A stretch of 64,000 bases of DNA from CAMDHY01 sp046156265 (GTDB lineage Bacteria > Pseudomonadota > Alphaproteobacteria > Rhizobiales > Segnochrobactraceae), in contig NZ_JAWDIR010000011.1 in the NCBI RefSeq assembly GCF_046156265.1, forward strand, positions 124,001 through 188,000, in the 5' to 3' direction. Both the position numbers and the translations under genes were made by a program. The notes beneath the pieces are model-generated. The model ran no database searches. It worked only from the letters and a program-made list of their open reading frames with translations, and was not told the origin of the DNA. Each line of letters opens with the position of its first letter. The first letter of the stretch is position 1. This document shows positions 36,079-47,220 of the stretch, piece by piece.

Positions 36079-36746
36079 GGATGGGCAGCGTGAACAGGGC
36101 TGAACGCGCCGGCGACGGCGCGGGCGGCAACACCACCGCGGAGGAGACCATCACGCTGATGGTGACGGCCGGCCGCGGCCCGGCCGAGTGCCATGTCGTC
36201 GTCGCGCGCGTCGCCCGCCGCCTCGCCGAGGAGGCCGGCGCCGCGGGGCTGTCCGTCGGGCTCGACCTCCCCGAGGGCCGCACCGCGGCGCCGTCGGTGC
36301 TCGTCTCCCTCGGCGGCGCGGGCGTCGCCACCTTCGCCGCCGGCTGGACCGGCACGGTGCTGTGGATCGACGGGGCGCTGCGCTCGGGCAAGGGCCGGCG
36401 CAACTGGTACGTCGCGGTGCACCGGCTCGACCCGTCACGGTCCCCACCCGTCGCCCTCGACCCCGCCCATATCCGCTTCGAGACGATGCGGGCGGGCGGG
36501 CCGGGGGGCCAGCACCAGAACACCACCGACAGCGCCGTGCGCGCCGTCCACGTCCCGACCGGGCTCGCCGCCACCGCCCGCGACGGACGCTCCCAGCACC
36601 AGAACCGCAAGCTGGCGCTCGACCGGCTCGCCGCGCTCCACGCCGCGGTCGCCGATCAGGACGCCGCCCGCGCCGAGCGCGCCGCCTGGCTCGACCGCAT
36701 CGCCGTCGAGCGGGGCAACCCGAAGCGCACGTTCCGGGAGAGATAA
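36075..36746 (+). CDS. prfH: Peptide chain release factor-like protein PrfH (223 aa)
   Basis: A release-factor homologue with the peptidyl-tRNA hydrolysis motif RAGGPGGQHQNTTDSAVRA (about residues 137-155) and the basic tail expected for ribosome binding, but no full stop-codon-reading domain. PrfH linked to RtcB2 is reported to release peptides from ribosomes whose 16S rRNA decoding centre has been cut, allowing RtcB2 to reseal it; protection from colicin E3-like toxins has been described for E. coli. The ATGA overlap with the RtcB gene shows tight coupling. ATG 36081 is an alternative start. Confidence 0.92.
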   Translation: MRMGSVNRAERAGDGAGGNTTAEETITLMVTAGRGPAECHVVVARVARRLAEEAGAAGLSVGLDLPEGRTAAPSVLVSLGGAGVATFAAGWTGTVLWIDGALRSGKGRRNWYVAVHRLDPSRSPPVALDPAHIRFETMRAGGPGGQHQNTTDSAVRAVHVPTGLAATARDGRSQHQNRKLALDRLAALHAAVADQDAARAERAAWLDRIAVERGNPKRTFRER

Positions 36747-36802
36747 GGGTTGCGGCACCAAAATGGGCCGCTTCTAGCGTCGCTCCTTCGCGGTCATGCG
36801 GC

Positions 36803-36808
36803 TATAAT
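36803..36808 (+). promoter_or_regulatory. Consensus -10 box (TATAAT)
   Basis: A perfect TATAAT 32 bases before ATG 36835, rare in this GC-rich sequence, with no recognisable -35 at 17-18 bases. It probably starts transcription of the low-GC ClpP-like gene. Confidence 0.5.
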
Positions 36809-36834
36809 GTCATCGAAGATCAACGGGGCATTGC

Positions 36835-37662
36835 ATGTTCGGTCGCAGTTTCATAGCAGTGGCTGTAGTCGGAACTATTATCACTTTCTCCCCCGTTTCA
36901 GCTATGGGCGCTGATATCGAGCTTCGCCGCACGCCTGCTGGAAGCATCCTCTATGTCAATGGGCGGTTTGAGGCTGGAGATGACAAAAGGCTGATACGAG
37001 CGCTTCTGGAAACTGAAGATGCGGTTGTGTCGCTCAACAGCGCTGGCGGGAGCCTCATGGTCGGCCTGAGTATGGGGCGTGCTCTACGCCTTCAGGGTGT
37101 GACCACCGTTGTCGAAGCCGGGCAAACTTGTGCCTCTGCTTGCGGGCTGGCTTGGTTGGGCGGATCAAGACGATTGCTGGACCCTTCGGCGCAAGTCGGA
37201 TTTCACGCTGCATACTTTATCGACGACAATGGTCTGGCAATTGAGACTGGCTCCGGGAATGCCCTTGTGGGTGCTTATCTCAATCAATTAGGGATGAGCA
37301 GCGAGGCGGTTTATTATATAACTCGATCGTCTCCCGCGGAAATGCAATGGCTGGCAATAGATGATGCTGAGAAATTTGGGATTCAGCTGAAAATACTGGC
37401 AGCGCCAACCGCGGTGGATCAACAGCCATCAAGGGCGGCCGCAAAGGAAAACTGCCAAGTGGCGGACGTACGGCCGCCGGATGCATTCCTGGCTCTACGC
37501 TCCGAACCAAGCGAGCGAAAGGGTCGCCAGCTCCGGCGGCTCTTGCCAGGGCAATCATTTGAAATGCTGGGGGAACAGAGCCACGAGTGGCACCGTGTCC
37601 GTCTGCCGGACGGAGTGGTGGGTTGGGTTTCCTGGAAAGTGCGACGGTGGATCGCTTGCTAG
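36835..37662 (+). CDS. Exported ClpP-like protein with C-terminal SH3 domain (275 aa)
   Basis: N-terminal signal peptide (SFIAVAVVGTIITFSPVSAM, cut near 25). Residues about 30-190 have a ClpP/crotonase-type fold: LNSAGGSLMVGLSMGRALR, the Ser in QTCASACGLAWLGG and the His in QVGFHAAYFID match a Ser-His pair; the acid is not certain. Residues about 205-275 (DAFLALRSEPSERKGRQLRRL ... WHRVRLPDGVVGWV) form a bacterial SH3 module that would bind cell wall. Composition is much less GC-rich than the flanks, pointing to acquisition. Substrate unknown. Confidence 0.75.
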   Translation: MFGRSFIAVAVVGTIITFSPVSAMGADIELRRTPAGSILYVNGRFEAGDDKRLIRALLETEDAVVSLNSAGGSLMVGLSMGRALRLQGVTTVVEAGQTCASACGLAWLGGSRRLLDPSAQVGFHAAYFIDDNGLAIETGSGNALVGAYLNQLGMSSEAVYYITRSSPAEMQWLAIDDAEKFGIQLKILAAPTAVDQQPSRAAAKENCQVADVRPPDAFLALRSEPSERKGRQLRRLLPGQSFEMLGEQSHEWHRVRLPDGVVGWVSWKVRRWIAC

Positions 37663-37797
37663 TGCTTCAATGAGGTCCGTTCCCCCACCATTCCCGCTTC
37701 CGCTCCGCCAACACACGTCGTAGAACCGCTGCGCCTCGACCTTCACCGATGCGACCCGCGGTTTCTGCCGCCGCCCTGCCGAAGCGGACGCGACCCG

Positions 37798-39042
37798 ATG
37801 CTGTTCACGGTGCCGACGCTGTTCCTGTTCGTGGGCGTGTCGCTGCTGGCGACCGGCATCGCGTGGCTCGTCGCCGCCTTCGCCTACCGCAGCCTCGTCT
37901 CGGCCCGCTACTGGGGCGCGGCGATGATCATCGGCGCCATCGGCACCGCCATCGGCGTCCTGCGCGGCCAGGTCGATCCGCTCATCCCCGTGGTGCTCGC
38001 CAACGGCATGATGCTGTTTGCGGTCGGACTCTGCTGGGCGGGCATCCGCCGCTTCCAGGGGAGGCCGGCGCCGTGGGTCGCCATTGCGGCGATCGTCGGG
38101 TTGGCGATGGCGCTGCTCGCCGTCTTCCTCGTCGTCCACGACAGCATTACCGTCCGCGTCGTCGTCTTCTCGGTGGCGAGCATCGCCATCGTCGGCCCCG
38201 CCGGCGTCGAGCTCCTCGACCGCCGCTACGGCGCGCCCACGCCCGGCACGCGGCTGACGGCGGTGGCGACCCTCGCCTATGGCGCCGCCCACGCGCTGCG
38301 CATCATCGCGACTGTGTTCGAGATCGGCGGCGCCATCGACTTCGCCACCTTCAACAACGTCCAGGCGCTGCTCCTGCTCTTCACGGTCTTCGGGGCACAG
38401 ATCTGGAACGCCGGCTTCCTGATGATGGCGATCGACCGGCTGCGCGCCGAGGTCGCCGACCTCGCGGTGCGCGACGACCTCACCGGCATCGCCAATCGCC
38501 GCCAGTTCTTCGAGCGGGCCCGCCAGGAATGCGCCCGGTCGATGCGCTCGGGCGCGCCCCTGGCTCTGATCTGCCTCGACGTCGACGATTTCAAACCGAT
38601 CAACGACGGCCACGGCCATGCCGCCGGCGACCACTGCCTGCAGCGCTTCGCGGCGCTCGCGGCCGCCCGCCTGCGCGAGCCGGACGTGCTGGCGCGCCTC
38701 GGCGGCGACGAGTTCGCCATCCTCCTGCCCGACACCACCGCCGAGGAGGCGCACCGGATCGCCGAGGACATCCTGGCGGCGGTACGGACCGCGCCGATCA
38801 CCTGGCGGAACACGGCCCTCGCCATCACCTGCAGCGCCGGCGCAGCGGAGTGGACGCCCGACATCGGCCGCGACGCCTCCGAGCTCGCCGCCCGCGCCGA
38901 CGGTGCGCTCTATCTGTCGAAGCAGGCCGGCCGCGACCGCGTCACCACCATGGCGCGGCCGGAGGGGGCGGACCGGCCGGCGCCGGACGACAGCGAGCCG
39001 GCCGCCGCCCCGCATTTCGGCAAGCTGAAGCTGCGGCCGTGA
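37798..39042 (+). CDS. Membrane-bound diguanylate cyclase (414 aa)
   Basis: About six or seven membrane helices in residues 1-215 form the sensor region, then a GGDEF domain (from about 228, RDDLTGIANRRQFF) with ARLGGDEFAILLP. Five residues before it stands REPD, the RxxD inhibitory site, so product feedback is expected, in contrast with the other cyclase in this window. The C-terminal 30 residues are Pro/Ala-rich and disordered. ATG 37798 opens directly into the first membrane helix. Confidence 0.9.
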   Translation: MLFTVPTLFLFVGVSLLATGIAWLVAAFAYRSLVSARYWGAAMIIGAIGTAIGVLRGQVDPLIPVVLANGMMLFAVGLCWAGIRRFQGRPAPWVAIAAIVGLAMALLAVFLVVHDSITVRVVVFSVASIAIVGPAGVELLDRRYGAPTPGTRLTAVATLAYGAAHALRIIATVFEIGGAIDFATFNNVQALLLLFTVFGAQIWNAGFLMMAIDRLRAEVADLAVRDDLTGIANRRQFFERARQECARSMRSGAPLALICLDVDDFKPINDGHGHAAGDHCLQRFAALAAARLREPDVLARLGGDEFAILLPDTTAEEAHRIAEDILAAVRTAPITWRNTALAITCSAGAAEWTPDIGRDASELAARADGALYLSKQAGRDRVTTMARPEGADRPAPDDSEPAAAPHFGKLKLRP

Positions 39043-39250
39043 CGCCGTCGCCGCATGGGCTTCGTGTCGGCGGCGGCGCGTTCCGCAGCCGCTCCTCCTT
39101 CGTCGCGCCGGTGCCGCTGCTTTGAGGCCATCGCCTCATGCGCGGGCTTGCCTTTGCGCGTGCGACGTTGCATTTGCGCTCAGCCACGGGTCTTGGTTCA
39201 GGGTCTCCCCGGTACGCGGGCGCGGGCGAGGGCAGGAAAGGGCGGTCTGA

Positions 39251-41917
<2,667 letters not shown>

Positions 41918-41922
41918 CCCCA

Positions 41923-41950
41923 CGCGAACCCTCCCCCTCGCGGTCGCCGA
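41923..41950. repeat. Truncated copy of the hairpin-repeat unit
   Basis: CGCGAACCCTCCCCCTCGCGG six bases after the ppdK stop repeats the first half of the unit that begins at about 41992. It looks like a broken additional copy of that composite element. Confidence 0.55.
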
Positions 41951-41991
41951 GCCGGCGCCGACAGCGGGCAGATGGCAGCTCCATCCTCGAC

Positions 41992-42187
41992 GCGAACCCT
42001 CCCCCCTCGCGGGGGAGGGCAGGGAGGGGGGGAGCCGCGGTCTCGACGGGGACTTGTGACCCGGGCCAGTGGCCAAGCCCGTCCCGTGCCGCACATTGAG
42101 TGTTCTTTCGCGCCGCTGCCGCGGCGCCCCCCCTCCCGTCGCGCCTGCGGCGCGACGACCTCCCCCGCGAGGGGGGGGGAGGGGTCA
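41992..42187. repeat. Composite inverted-repeat element, copy 2
   Basis: Left unit CCCTCCCCCCTCGCGGGGGA followed by GGGCAGGGAGGGGGGGAGCC; right unit is the inverse, CCCCCCCTCCCGTCGCGCC with a CGTCGCGCC-TG-GGCGCGACG hairpin and CCTCCCCCGCGAGGGGG. It sits between the convergent 3' ends of ppdK and phnE. The left unit is nearly identical to that of copy 4 at 55.1 kb. Confidence 0.8.
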
Positions 42188-42201
42188 CGCGGCCGCCGGC
42201 C

Positions 42202-43017
42202 TCACAGCACCGCGCCGCGCACCTTCGCCGACACCCACTCCGACAGCACGACGGTCGCGAGGATCACCGCGAAGATCACCGTCACCTCCGCCCAGGCGAG
42301 GCGGGCGAGCGAGGATTCGAGCTGCACGCCGATGCCGCCGGCGCCGACGAGGCCGAGAATGGTCGACTCGCGGATGTTGATATCCCAGCGGAACACCGTG
42401 ATGCCCGCAAACGCCGGCAGCACCTGCGGGACGATGGCGTAGTCCATCACCTGCATCCGCGAGGCGCCGGTGGCGCTGACCGCTTCCACCTGGCTCTCGT
42501 CGATCTCCTCGATCGCCTCGTAGAGCAGCTTGCCGATGAAGCCGATCGAGCGCAGCGCGATGGCGAGGATGCCGGCGAGCAGCCCCGGCCCGATGATGGC
42601 GACGAGCAGGAGCGCCCAGATCAGCGAGTTGATCGAGCGCGAGGCGACGATGATGAAGAGCGCCAGCGGCCGCAGCACCGCCCGGCTCGGCGTCGTGTTG
42701 GAGGCCGCCAGAAACGCCACCGGCACCGCCATGACGACGCCGAGCAGCGTCCCCAGCGTGGCGATGTTGAGCGTGTCCCACAGCGGCCACCACAGCCGGT
42801 CGAGATAGCCCCAGGCGGGCGGCCACGCGCGGGACAACAGGTCGCCGGCCTGCCTGGGCGCGTCCTCGACGAAGGCCCAGATCGTGCCGCGGTTCATCAC
42901 CTGCCAGCAGAAGACGGTGATCGCCACGAGCGCGAACCAGCCGGCGAACACCGCCCACTGCTGGCCTTGAGTGCGCCGCTGCCAGACGCGCCGTCCGTCG
43001 GCCATCGCCACCGGCAT
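42202..43017 (-). CDS. phnE: Phosphonate-type ABC transporter permease, second copy (271 aa)
   Basis: Inner-membrane permease with five to six helices and the PhnE signature IEEIDESQVEAVSATGASRM (about residues 170-189) followed by WDINIRESTILGLVGAGGIG. It overlaps the first permease gene by one base (TGATG), and both are needed for a heterodimeric channel, as in other two-PhnE systems. Last gene of the phnDCEE set. The longer open frame upstream is only read-through of the neighbour in another phase. Confidence 0.92.
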   Translation of the reverse strand: MPVAMADGRRVWQRRTQGQQWAVFAGWFALVAITVFCWQVMNRGTIWAFVEDAPRQAGDLLSRAWPPAWGYLDRLWWPLWDTLNIATLGTLLGVVMAVPVAFLAASNTTPSRAVLRPLALFIIVASRSINSLIWALLLVAIIGPGLLAGILAIALRSIGFIGKLLYEAIEEIDESQVEAVSATGASRMQVMDYAIVPQVLPAFAGITVFRWDINIRESTILGLVGAGGIGVQLESSLARLAWAEVTVIFAVILATVVLSEWVSAKVRGAVL

Positions 43018-43826
43018 CACTGCAGCCTCTTGCGCAGCTGGCTCGAGGCGTACTCGGCCAGCATGACGATCAGGATGATCATGATCAGGATGGCGCCCGC
43101 CGTGTCGTAGTCGTAGCGGTCCATCGCGGTGTTCAGCGTCGCGCCGATGCCGCCAGCGCCGACGATGCCGATGACGGCGCTCTCGCGGAAGTTGATGTCG
43201 AGCCGGTAGAGCGACAGCCCGAGCAGCCGCGGCATCACCTGCGGCTGGACGGCGTAGTTGAACACCTGCCACCAGCCGGCGCCGGTGGAGCGGATCGCCT
43301 CCACCTGGGCGGCGTCGATCTCCTCGATGTCCTCCGCGAGCAGCTTCGACAGGAAGCCGATGGTGGCGAACGAGAGCGTCAGGAAGCCCGCCAGCGGACC
43401 GAAGCCGAACATCGCCACGAACAGGATGGCGATGATGATCTCCTGGAACGAGCGCGACACCGCGATGATCGCCCGGCAGACGGCATAGATCGGCAGCGGC
43501 GCGATGTTGCGGGCGGCGCCGATGCCGATCGGCACCGAGATCAGCACGCCGGCCACCGTCGAGGTCACCGTCATCGTCAGGCTCTCGATCATCCCCTGCT
43601 GGATATCGCGGCCGCGGGTGGTGAAGTCGGGCACGAGGAAGCCCTGGACGAAGCGCAGCCCGCGCTCGAGGCCCTCCGCAATGCGTGTCCAGTTCACCTC
43701 GACGGTGGAGATCGCCAGCACGAGATAGACGAGGATGCCGCCATAGACCGCCCACCGCAGCCCGGCGCTGGCAATGAACAGCGGCGGTCGGCGCCAGCGG
43801 CGCGGCGCCGGGGCAGCGGTGCTCAC
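43017..43826 (-). CDS. phnE: Phosphonate-type ABC transporter permease, first copy (269 aa)
   Basis: Inner-membrane permease: helices at about 25-45 and then the core from 75 on. The coupling loop EDIEEIDAAQVEAIRSTGAG (about 165-184) and LDINFRESAVIGIVGAGGIG are diagnostic. Four-base overlap with phnC upstream and one-base overlap with the second permease downstream show an operon. The transported ligand could be phosphonate, phosphite or phosphate esters; no C-P lyase genes are in the window to decide. Confidence 0.93.
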   Translation of the reverse strand: MSTAAPAPRRWRRPPLFIASAGLRWAVYGGILVYLVLAISTVEVNWTRIAEGLERGLRFVQGFLVPDFTTRGRDIQQGMIESLTMTVTSTVAGVLISVPIGIGAARNIAPLPIYAVCRAIIAVSRSFQEIIIAILFVAMFGFGPLAGFLTLSFATIGFLSKLLAEDIEEIDAAQVEAIRSTGAGWWQVFNYAVQPQVMPRLLGLSLYRLDINFRESAVIGIVGAGGIGATLNTAMDRYDYDTAGAILIMIILIVMLAEYASSQLRKRLQ

Positions 43827-44659
43827 GCGAGCCCCGCCAGCCGCTCGCGGCGCGCCTGCAGGGCCTGCTCCGCCTCGTCCTCCTCGGCCGCGTCGTCCTC
43901 GGCGGCCCGGTGCATCGCCGCCCAGTCCTCCTCGCCGTAGATCGACGTCAGCGCCGCGTGGTCGAGCCTGTCGGGTGGCGCGTCGAAGACCACGACGCCG
44001 GCACGCAGGCCGATGATGCGGTCGACGAACAGCTGCGCCAGCGCCACGTCGTGGATGTTGATGACGGCTGGCAGGTCGCGCTCGCGGCAGATCTCGACGA
44101 TGAGCCGCATGATCTGGCGCGACGTCTTCGGGTCGAGCGAGGCGGTCGGCTCGTCGATCAGCAGCAGTTCGGGGTTCTGCTCCAGCGCCCGGGCGATGCC
44201 GACGCGCTGGCGCTGGCCGCCGGAGAGCGCGTCGGCGCGCTTGTCGGCGTGCTCGCTGAGCCCGACGCGGTCGAGCAGCGCGAAGGCCTGGTCGACGTCG
44301 GCTTGCGGGAAGCGGCGCAGGAACGAGCGCCAGAACGGCACGTAGCCGAGCCGCCCGGACAGCACGTTCTCCATTACCGTCAGCCGCTCGACGAGCGCAT
44401 ACTCCTGGAAGATCATGCCGATGCGCCGGCGGACACGCCGGAGGTCACCGGCACCGGCGCCGATCTCGGTGTCGTTGAGGTAGACCTTGCCGCCGGTCGG
44501 CTCGACCAGCCGGTTGACGCACCGGATCAGCGTCGACTTGCCGGCCCCCGACGGGCCGATCAGCCCGACCACCTGGCCGGCGTCGACCGTGAAGGACACC
44601 CCCTTCAGCGCGTGGTCGCCGGTCTTGTAGCGTTTGTCGAGTGCTTCGACCCGCAGCAT
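43823..44659 (-). CDS. phnC: Phosphonate-type ABC transporter ATPase (278 aa)
   Basis: Cytoplasmic ATPase: Walker A GPSGAGKST (about residue 35), Q-loop MIFQEYALVERLTVMENVL with the PhnC-type Leu/Val pattern, signature LSGGQRQRVGIARAL, Walker B LLLIDEPTASLD, and a switch His in INIHDVALAQ. The acidic tail (RAAEDDAAEEDEAEQAL, about 250-266) is longer than usual. Preceded by a hairpin after phnD that may reduce its expression relative to the binding protein. Confidence 0.94.
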   Translation of the reverse strand: MLRVEALDKRYKTGDHALKGVSFTVDAGQVVGLIGPSGAGKSTLIRCVNRLVEPTGGKVYLNDTEIGAGAGDLRRVRRRIGMIFQEYALVERLTVMENVLSGRLGYVPFWRSFLRRFPQADVDQAFALLDRVGLSEHADKRADALSGGQRQRVGIARALEQNPELLLIDEPTASLDPKTSRQIMRLIVEICRERDLPAVINIHDVALAQLFVDRIIGLRAGVVVFDAPPDRLDHAALTSIYGEEDWAAMHRAAEDDAAEEDEAEQALQARRERLAGLA

Positions 44660-44667
44660 CGGCCCTC

Positions 44668-44705
44668 ACAAAATCGAACGCGGCCCCGCCGCGAGGCGGA
44701 GCCGC
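44668..44705 (-). terminator. Intercistronic hairpin between phnD and phnC
   Basis: An 11-bp GC stem (44680-44690 with 44695-44705, one T-G pair, loop 44691-44694) is followed on the minus strand by a T-rich run (complement of 44668-44679). It lies within the operon and probably acts as a partial terminator or 3' stabiliser, giving more phnD than phnCEE message. Confidence 0.65.
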
Positions 44706-44723
44706 TCGTCGGTCAGACAGAGC

Positions 44724-45677
44724 TCACTGGCAGTTGTAGGAAACGCCGGTGGCCGCGTCGATCTGCCGGATCACCGCCCAGTTGTCCTTGAAGGTGATCG
44801 GGATGAACTTCTCCTGCGGCGGCTCGGAGGTCTCGAACTCGGCGAGAAGCTTCGAGCCTTCCCAATCGAACGAGAAGAACGCCTCCTTGATCTTCTCCTG
44901 CAGCTCGGGCGTCAGGTTGTAGGCGAGGCCGTAGCCGGTGGTGGGGAAGGTCTCGGACTTGTAGATCACCACAAGCTGGTCGTCCTTGACGACGTCGCGG
45001 GCGATCATCCGCGCCTTCACCGAGTTGGCGATCGAGGCGGCCGGATAGTCCTTGTTGGCGACGCCGAGGATGGAGTTGTCGTGCTTGCCGGAGAACACCG
45101 GCTCGAAGTCCTTGCCGGCTTCCATCTGGAACTCCGCCTTCAGGATCGCCGACGGCGCCTTGAAGCCGGAATTGGACGTCTCGGAGGTGAAGGCGAGCTG
45201 CTTGCCCTTGATGTCCTCGACCTTCTCGATGCCGGAGCCCGGGTAGGTGATGATCTCCATCTCGTAGCCGTAGAGGCCGTCCTTCGAGGCCATCATGGCG
45301 AACGGCCGGAAGCCGGCGCAGGCGACCGCGAGCGGGTTCGAGCCGGTGTTGAAGCCGGCGATGTGCAGGCGGCCGGCCCGCATCGCCTCGATCTGCGCGG
45401 CATTCGACTGCACCGGGAAGAACTGCACCTCCTTGCCGGTCACCGTCTTCAGGTGATCGAGGAAGCCCGCCCACACGTCGGCATAGACCGCCGGGTCCTC
45501 GACGGGGGTGTAGGCGAAGATCAGCGTGTCGGGATCGACAAGCTGCGACGGATCGGTCGGCACGTCGGCGATCAGGTCGCCGTCGGCGTCCTGGTAGCGG
45601 CTGTCGAGTGCGAATTCGGCGAACGCCGGTCCGGCGATCAGGCTGGACATCAGCAAAGCTGCCACGAGCGTCTTCAT
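44724..45677 (-). CDS. phnD: Phosphonate-type periplasmic binding protein (317 aa)
   Basis: Type II periplasmic binding protein delivering ligand to PhnCE. Signal peptide MKTLVAALLMSSLIAGPAFA is cut after AFA (residue 20). The ligand-binding pattern includes LIFAYTPVEDPAVYADVWAG, AGRLHIAGFNTGSNPLA and LAFTSETSNSGFKAPSAIL, in which the Ser/Thr/Asn clusters bind the phosphoryl group. GAGGT lies six bases before ATG 45677. First gene of the operon. Confidence 0.92.
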   Translation of the reverse strand: MKTLVAALLMSSLIAGPAFAEFALDSRYQDADGDLIADVPTDPSQLVDPDTLIFAYTPVEDPAVYADVWAGFLDHLKTVTGKEVQFFPVQSNAAQIEAMRAGRLHIAGFNTGSNPLAVACAGFRPFAMMASKDGLYGYEMEIITYPGSGIEKVEDIKGKQLAFTSETSNSGFKAPSAILKAEFQMEAGKDFEPVFSGKHDNSILGVANKDYPAASIANSVKARMIARDVVKDDQLVVIYKSETFPTTGYGLAYNLTPELQEKIKEAFFSFDWEGSKLLAEFETSEPPQEKFIPITFKDNWAVIRQIDAATGVSYNCQ

Positions 45678-45751
45678 CGGCCACCTCGTCGGTTGAGAGC
45701 GTGAAGGCCTGCCTAGTCGGCCCAGATCACAGTCGTGTGACACGCGCCAAG

Positions 45752-45769
45752 ACGACATTTTACTGTCAT
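45752..45769 (+). promoter_or_regulatory. Candidate Pho box upstream of phnD
   Basis: ACGACAT-TTTA-CTGTCAT: the second 7-mer is a perfect PhoB half-site and the first matches 4 of 7, with the correct 4-base spacer. It is about 75 bases upstream of phnD but in reverse orientation, which lowers confidence. Phosphate-starvation control of a phn operon would be expected. Confidence 0.35.
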
Positions 45770-45809
45770 GCTCGGCCGCCAACAGGAAAATCTTTCGGGA
45801 TCGCTGCGC

Positions 45810-46067
45810 ATGGCGCCATCACCGCTCGATACACCGGAAGTGAGGCGCCGCGCCGTGCGAACGTTGCTGTTCGTTTCGCCGTTCGCCTTCGCGCTCGCCT
45901 ATGGGCTGGCAGCCGTGCAGGGAGCGGAGCCGCGCCTCGCGCTGCTGCTCGCTGGCGTGATGCTCGCCGGCACGCTGGCGGCCGCCGCGCTGATCCACGT
46001 CGCCGGCTCCAACGCCCGCTACGCGCTGGTGGCGATCGCGATCGTGCGCCTGCTCACGCGGCGGTAG
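45810..46067 (+). CDS. Small membrane hypothetical protein (85 aa)
   Basis: Two hydrophobic helices (LLFVSPFAFALAYGLAAVQG about 20-39 and LLLAGVMLAGTLAAAALIHV about 45-64) with a basic C-terminal end (RLLTRR). No family recognised. ATG 45810 is used because the helices follow it; the frame also opens at ATG 45768. Divergent from phnD; nothing links it to phosphonate uptake. Confidence 0.55.
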   Translation: MAPSPLDTPEVRRRAVRTLLFVSPFAFALAYGLAAVQGAEPRLALLLAGVMLAGTLAAAALIHVAGSNARYALVAIAIVRLLTRR

Positions 46068-46220
46068 GCGGCCGCCCACCCTCGGCGCCACTGCGATAGG
46101 CGGAATTCCGGTGCTGTTCCGCACCCTGGTCCCATGCCAGACTGCCGGTGCGCCGCTGCTGGTCTGCCGGACGGACCCGCTTCGGCGCACGGGGGCGCGG
46201 ATCGGGGGAGTTCCAGCGCA

Positions 46221-47078
46221 ATGACGACGGTAGCCTTCGCGTATCACTACGTCATCGACTACACCGGCAGCGGCCAGATCACGGAAGTTCGCGGTAGTGG
46301 CGTCCTAGACTTCGACAGCTCTGATCTCGCCGTCGGCGACCCGGTGCTCTTCGTCGACAACCCCTGGATCTATGCCGGCCAGAGCAACCTCGGCGAGCCT
46401 TACCTGACGGACACCCTTGAGAACGCACCGCTCTTTCTCCTGTCGAACACCGTCTACCAGGTCGGCGACTACCCGGACGGCTTCAATCAGACGACCTACG
46501 TCCCCTGTTTCCTCGCCGGCACCCGCATCGCCGTCCCGGGCGGCGAAGTGGCGGTGGAGACCCTGCGGCCGGGCGACCTCGTGCTCACCGCCGACGGGCG
46601 ATCCGTGCCGGTGCGCTGGATCGGCCGACGGGCCCTCGCGACGCCGTTCGTCCCGGAGCCCCGGCGCCCGGTGTGCATCGCCGCCGGCGCCCTCGGCGAC
46701 GGCCTGCCCACCCGCGATCTCCGCCTGACGCCCGACCACGCCCTCTTCCTCGACGGCCTCCTCGTGCAGGCCGGTGCGCTGGTGAATGGCGCCGCCGTCC
46801 GCCGCATGAGCGCGGGCGAGCTCGGCCCCCGCTTCGAGGTCTTCCACGTCGAGACGGCCGCCCATGAGCTGATCCTCGCCGAGGGAGTGGCCGCCGAGAC
46901 CTTCGTCGACAATGTCGCGCGCCAGCGCTTCGACAACCATGCCGAGGCCATTGCGCTCTGCGGGGACAGCCGCGTGGTCATCGAGGAGATGGCGCTGCCG
47001 CGCATCAAGTCCGCCCGGCAGTTGCCACGGTCGCTCCGCGCCCGCCTTCGGCACGCGGTGGCGGGTGAGGCCGCGTGA
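46221..47078 (+). CDS. Hint (hedgehog/intein) domain protein (285 aa)
   Basis: Residues about 90-240 are a Hint domain beginning CFLAGTRIAVPGGEVAVETL, then RPGDLVLTADGR and VRWIGRR, with LRLTPDHALFLDG as the conserved His-containing block and HVETAAHELILAEG later. Bacterial Hint proteins of this type are often secreted and may self-cleave; the segment that would be spliced or transferred is not defined. The first 90 residues are unfamiliar, with no clear signal peptide. GGGGGAG precedes ATG 46221 by 10 bases. Confidence 0.85.
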   Translation: MTTVAFAYHYVIDYTGSGQITEVRGSGVLDFDSSDLAVGDPVLFVDNPWIYAGQSNLGEPYLTDTLENAPLFLLSNTVYQVGDYPDGFNQTTYVPCFLAGTRIAVPGGEVAVETLRPGDLVLTADGRSVPVRWIGRRALATPFVPEPRRPVCIAAGALGDGLPTRDLRLTPDHALFLDGLLVQAGALVNGAAVRRMSAGELGPRFEVFHVETAAHELILAEGVAAETFVDNVARQRFDNHAEAIALCGDSRVVIEEMALPRIKSARQLPRSLRARLRHAVAGEAA

Positions 47079-47220
47079 CGGGAGCACGCGACGCCCGCGA
47101 CGGCGCTTCGGAACGGCCGGCCGCGTCGACCCGTCCCGCGGCGCCGCGCGCGACGGGGCTTGCGGTGCCGCCGTCCGCCGTGCCCCTGTTGCGGTTGGTC
47201 CAGCCACCGCGAGCCCCTGC

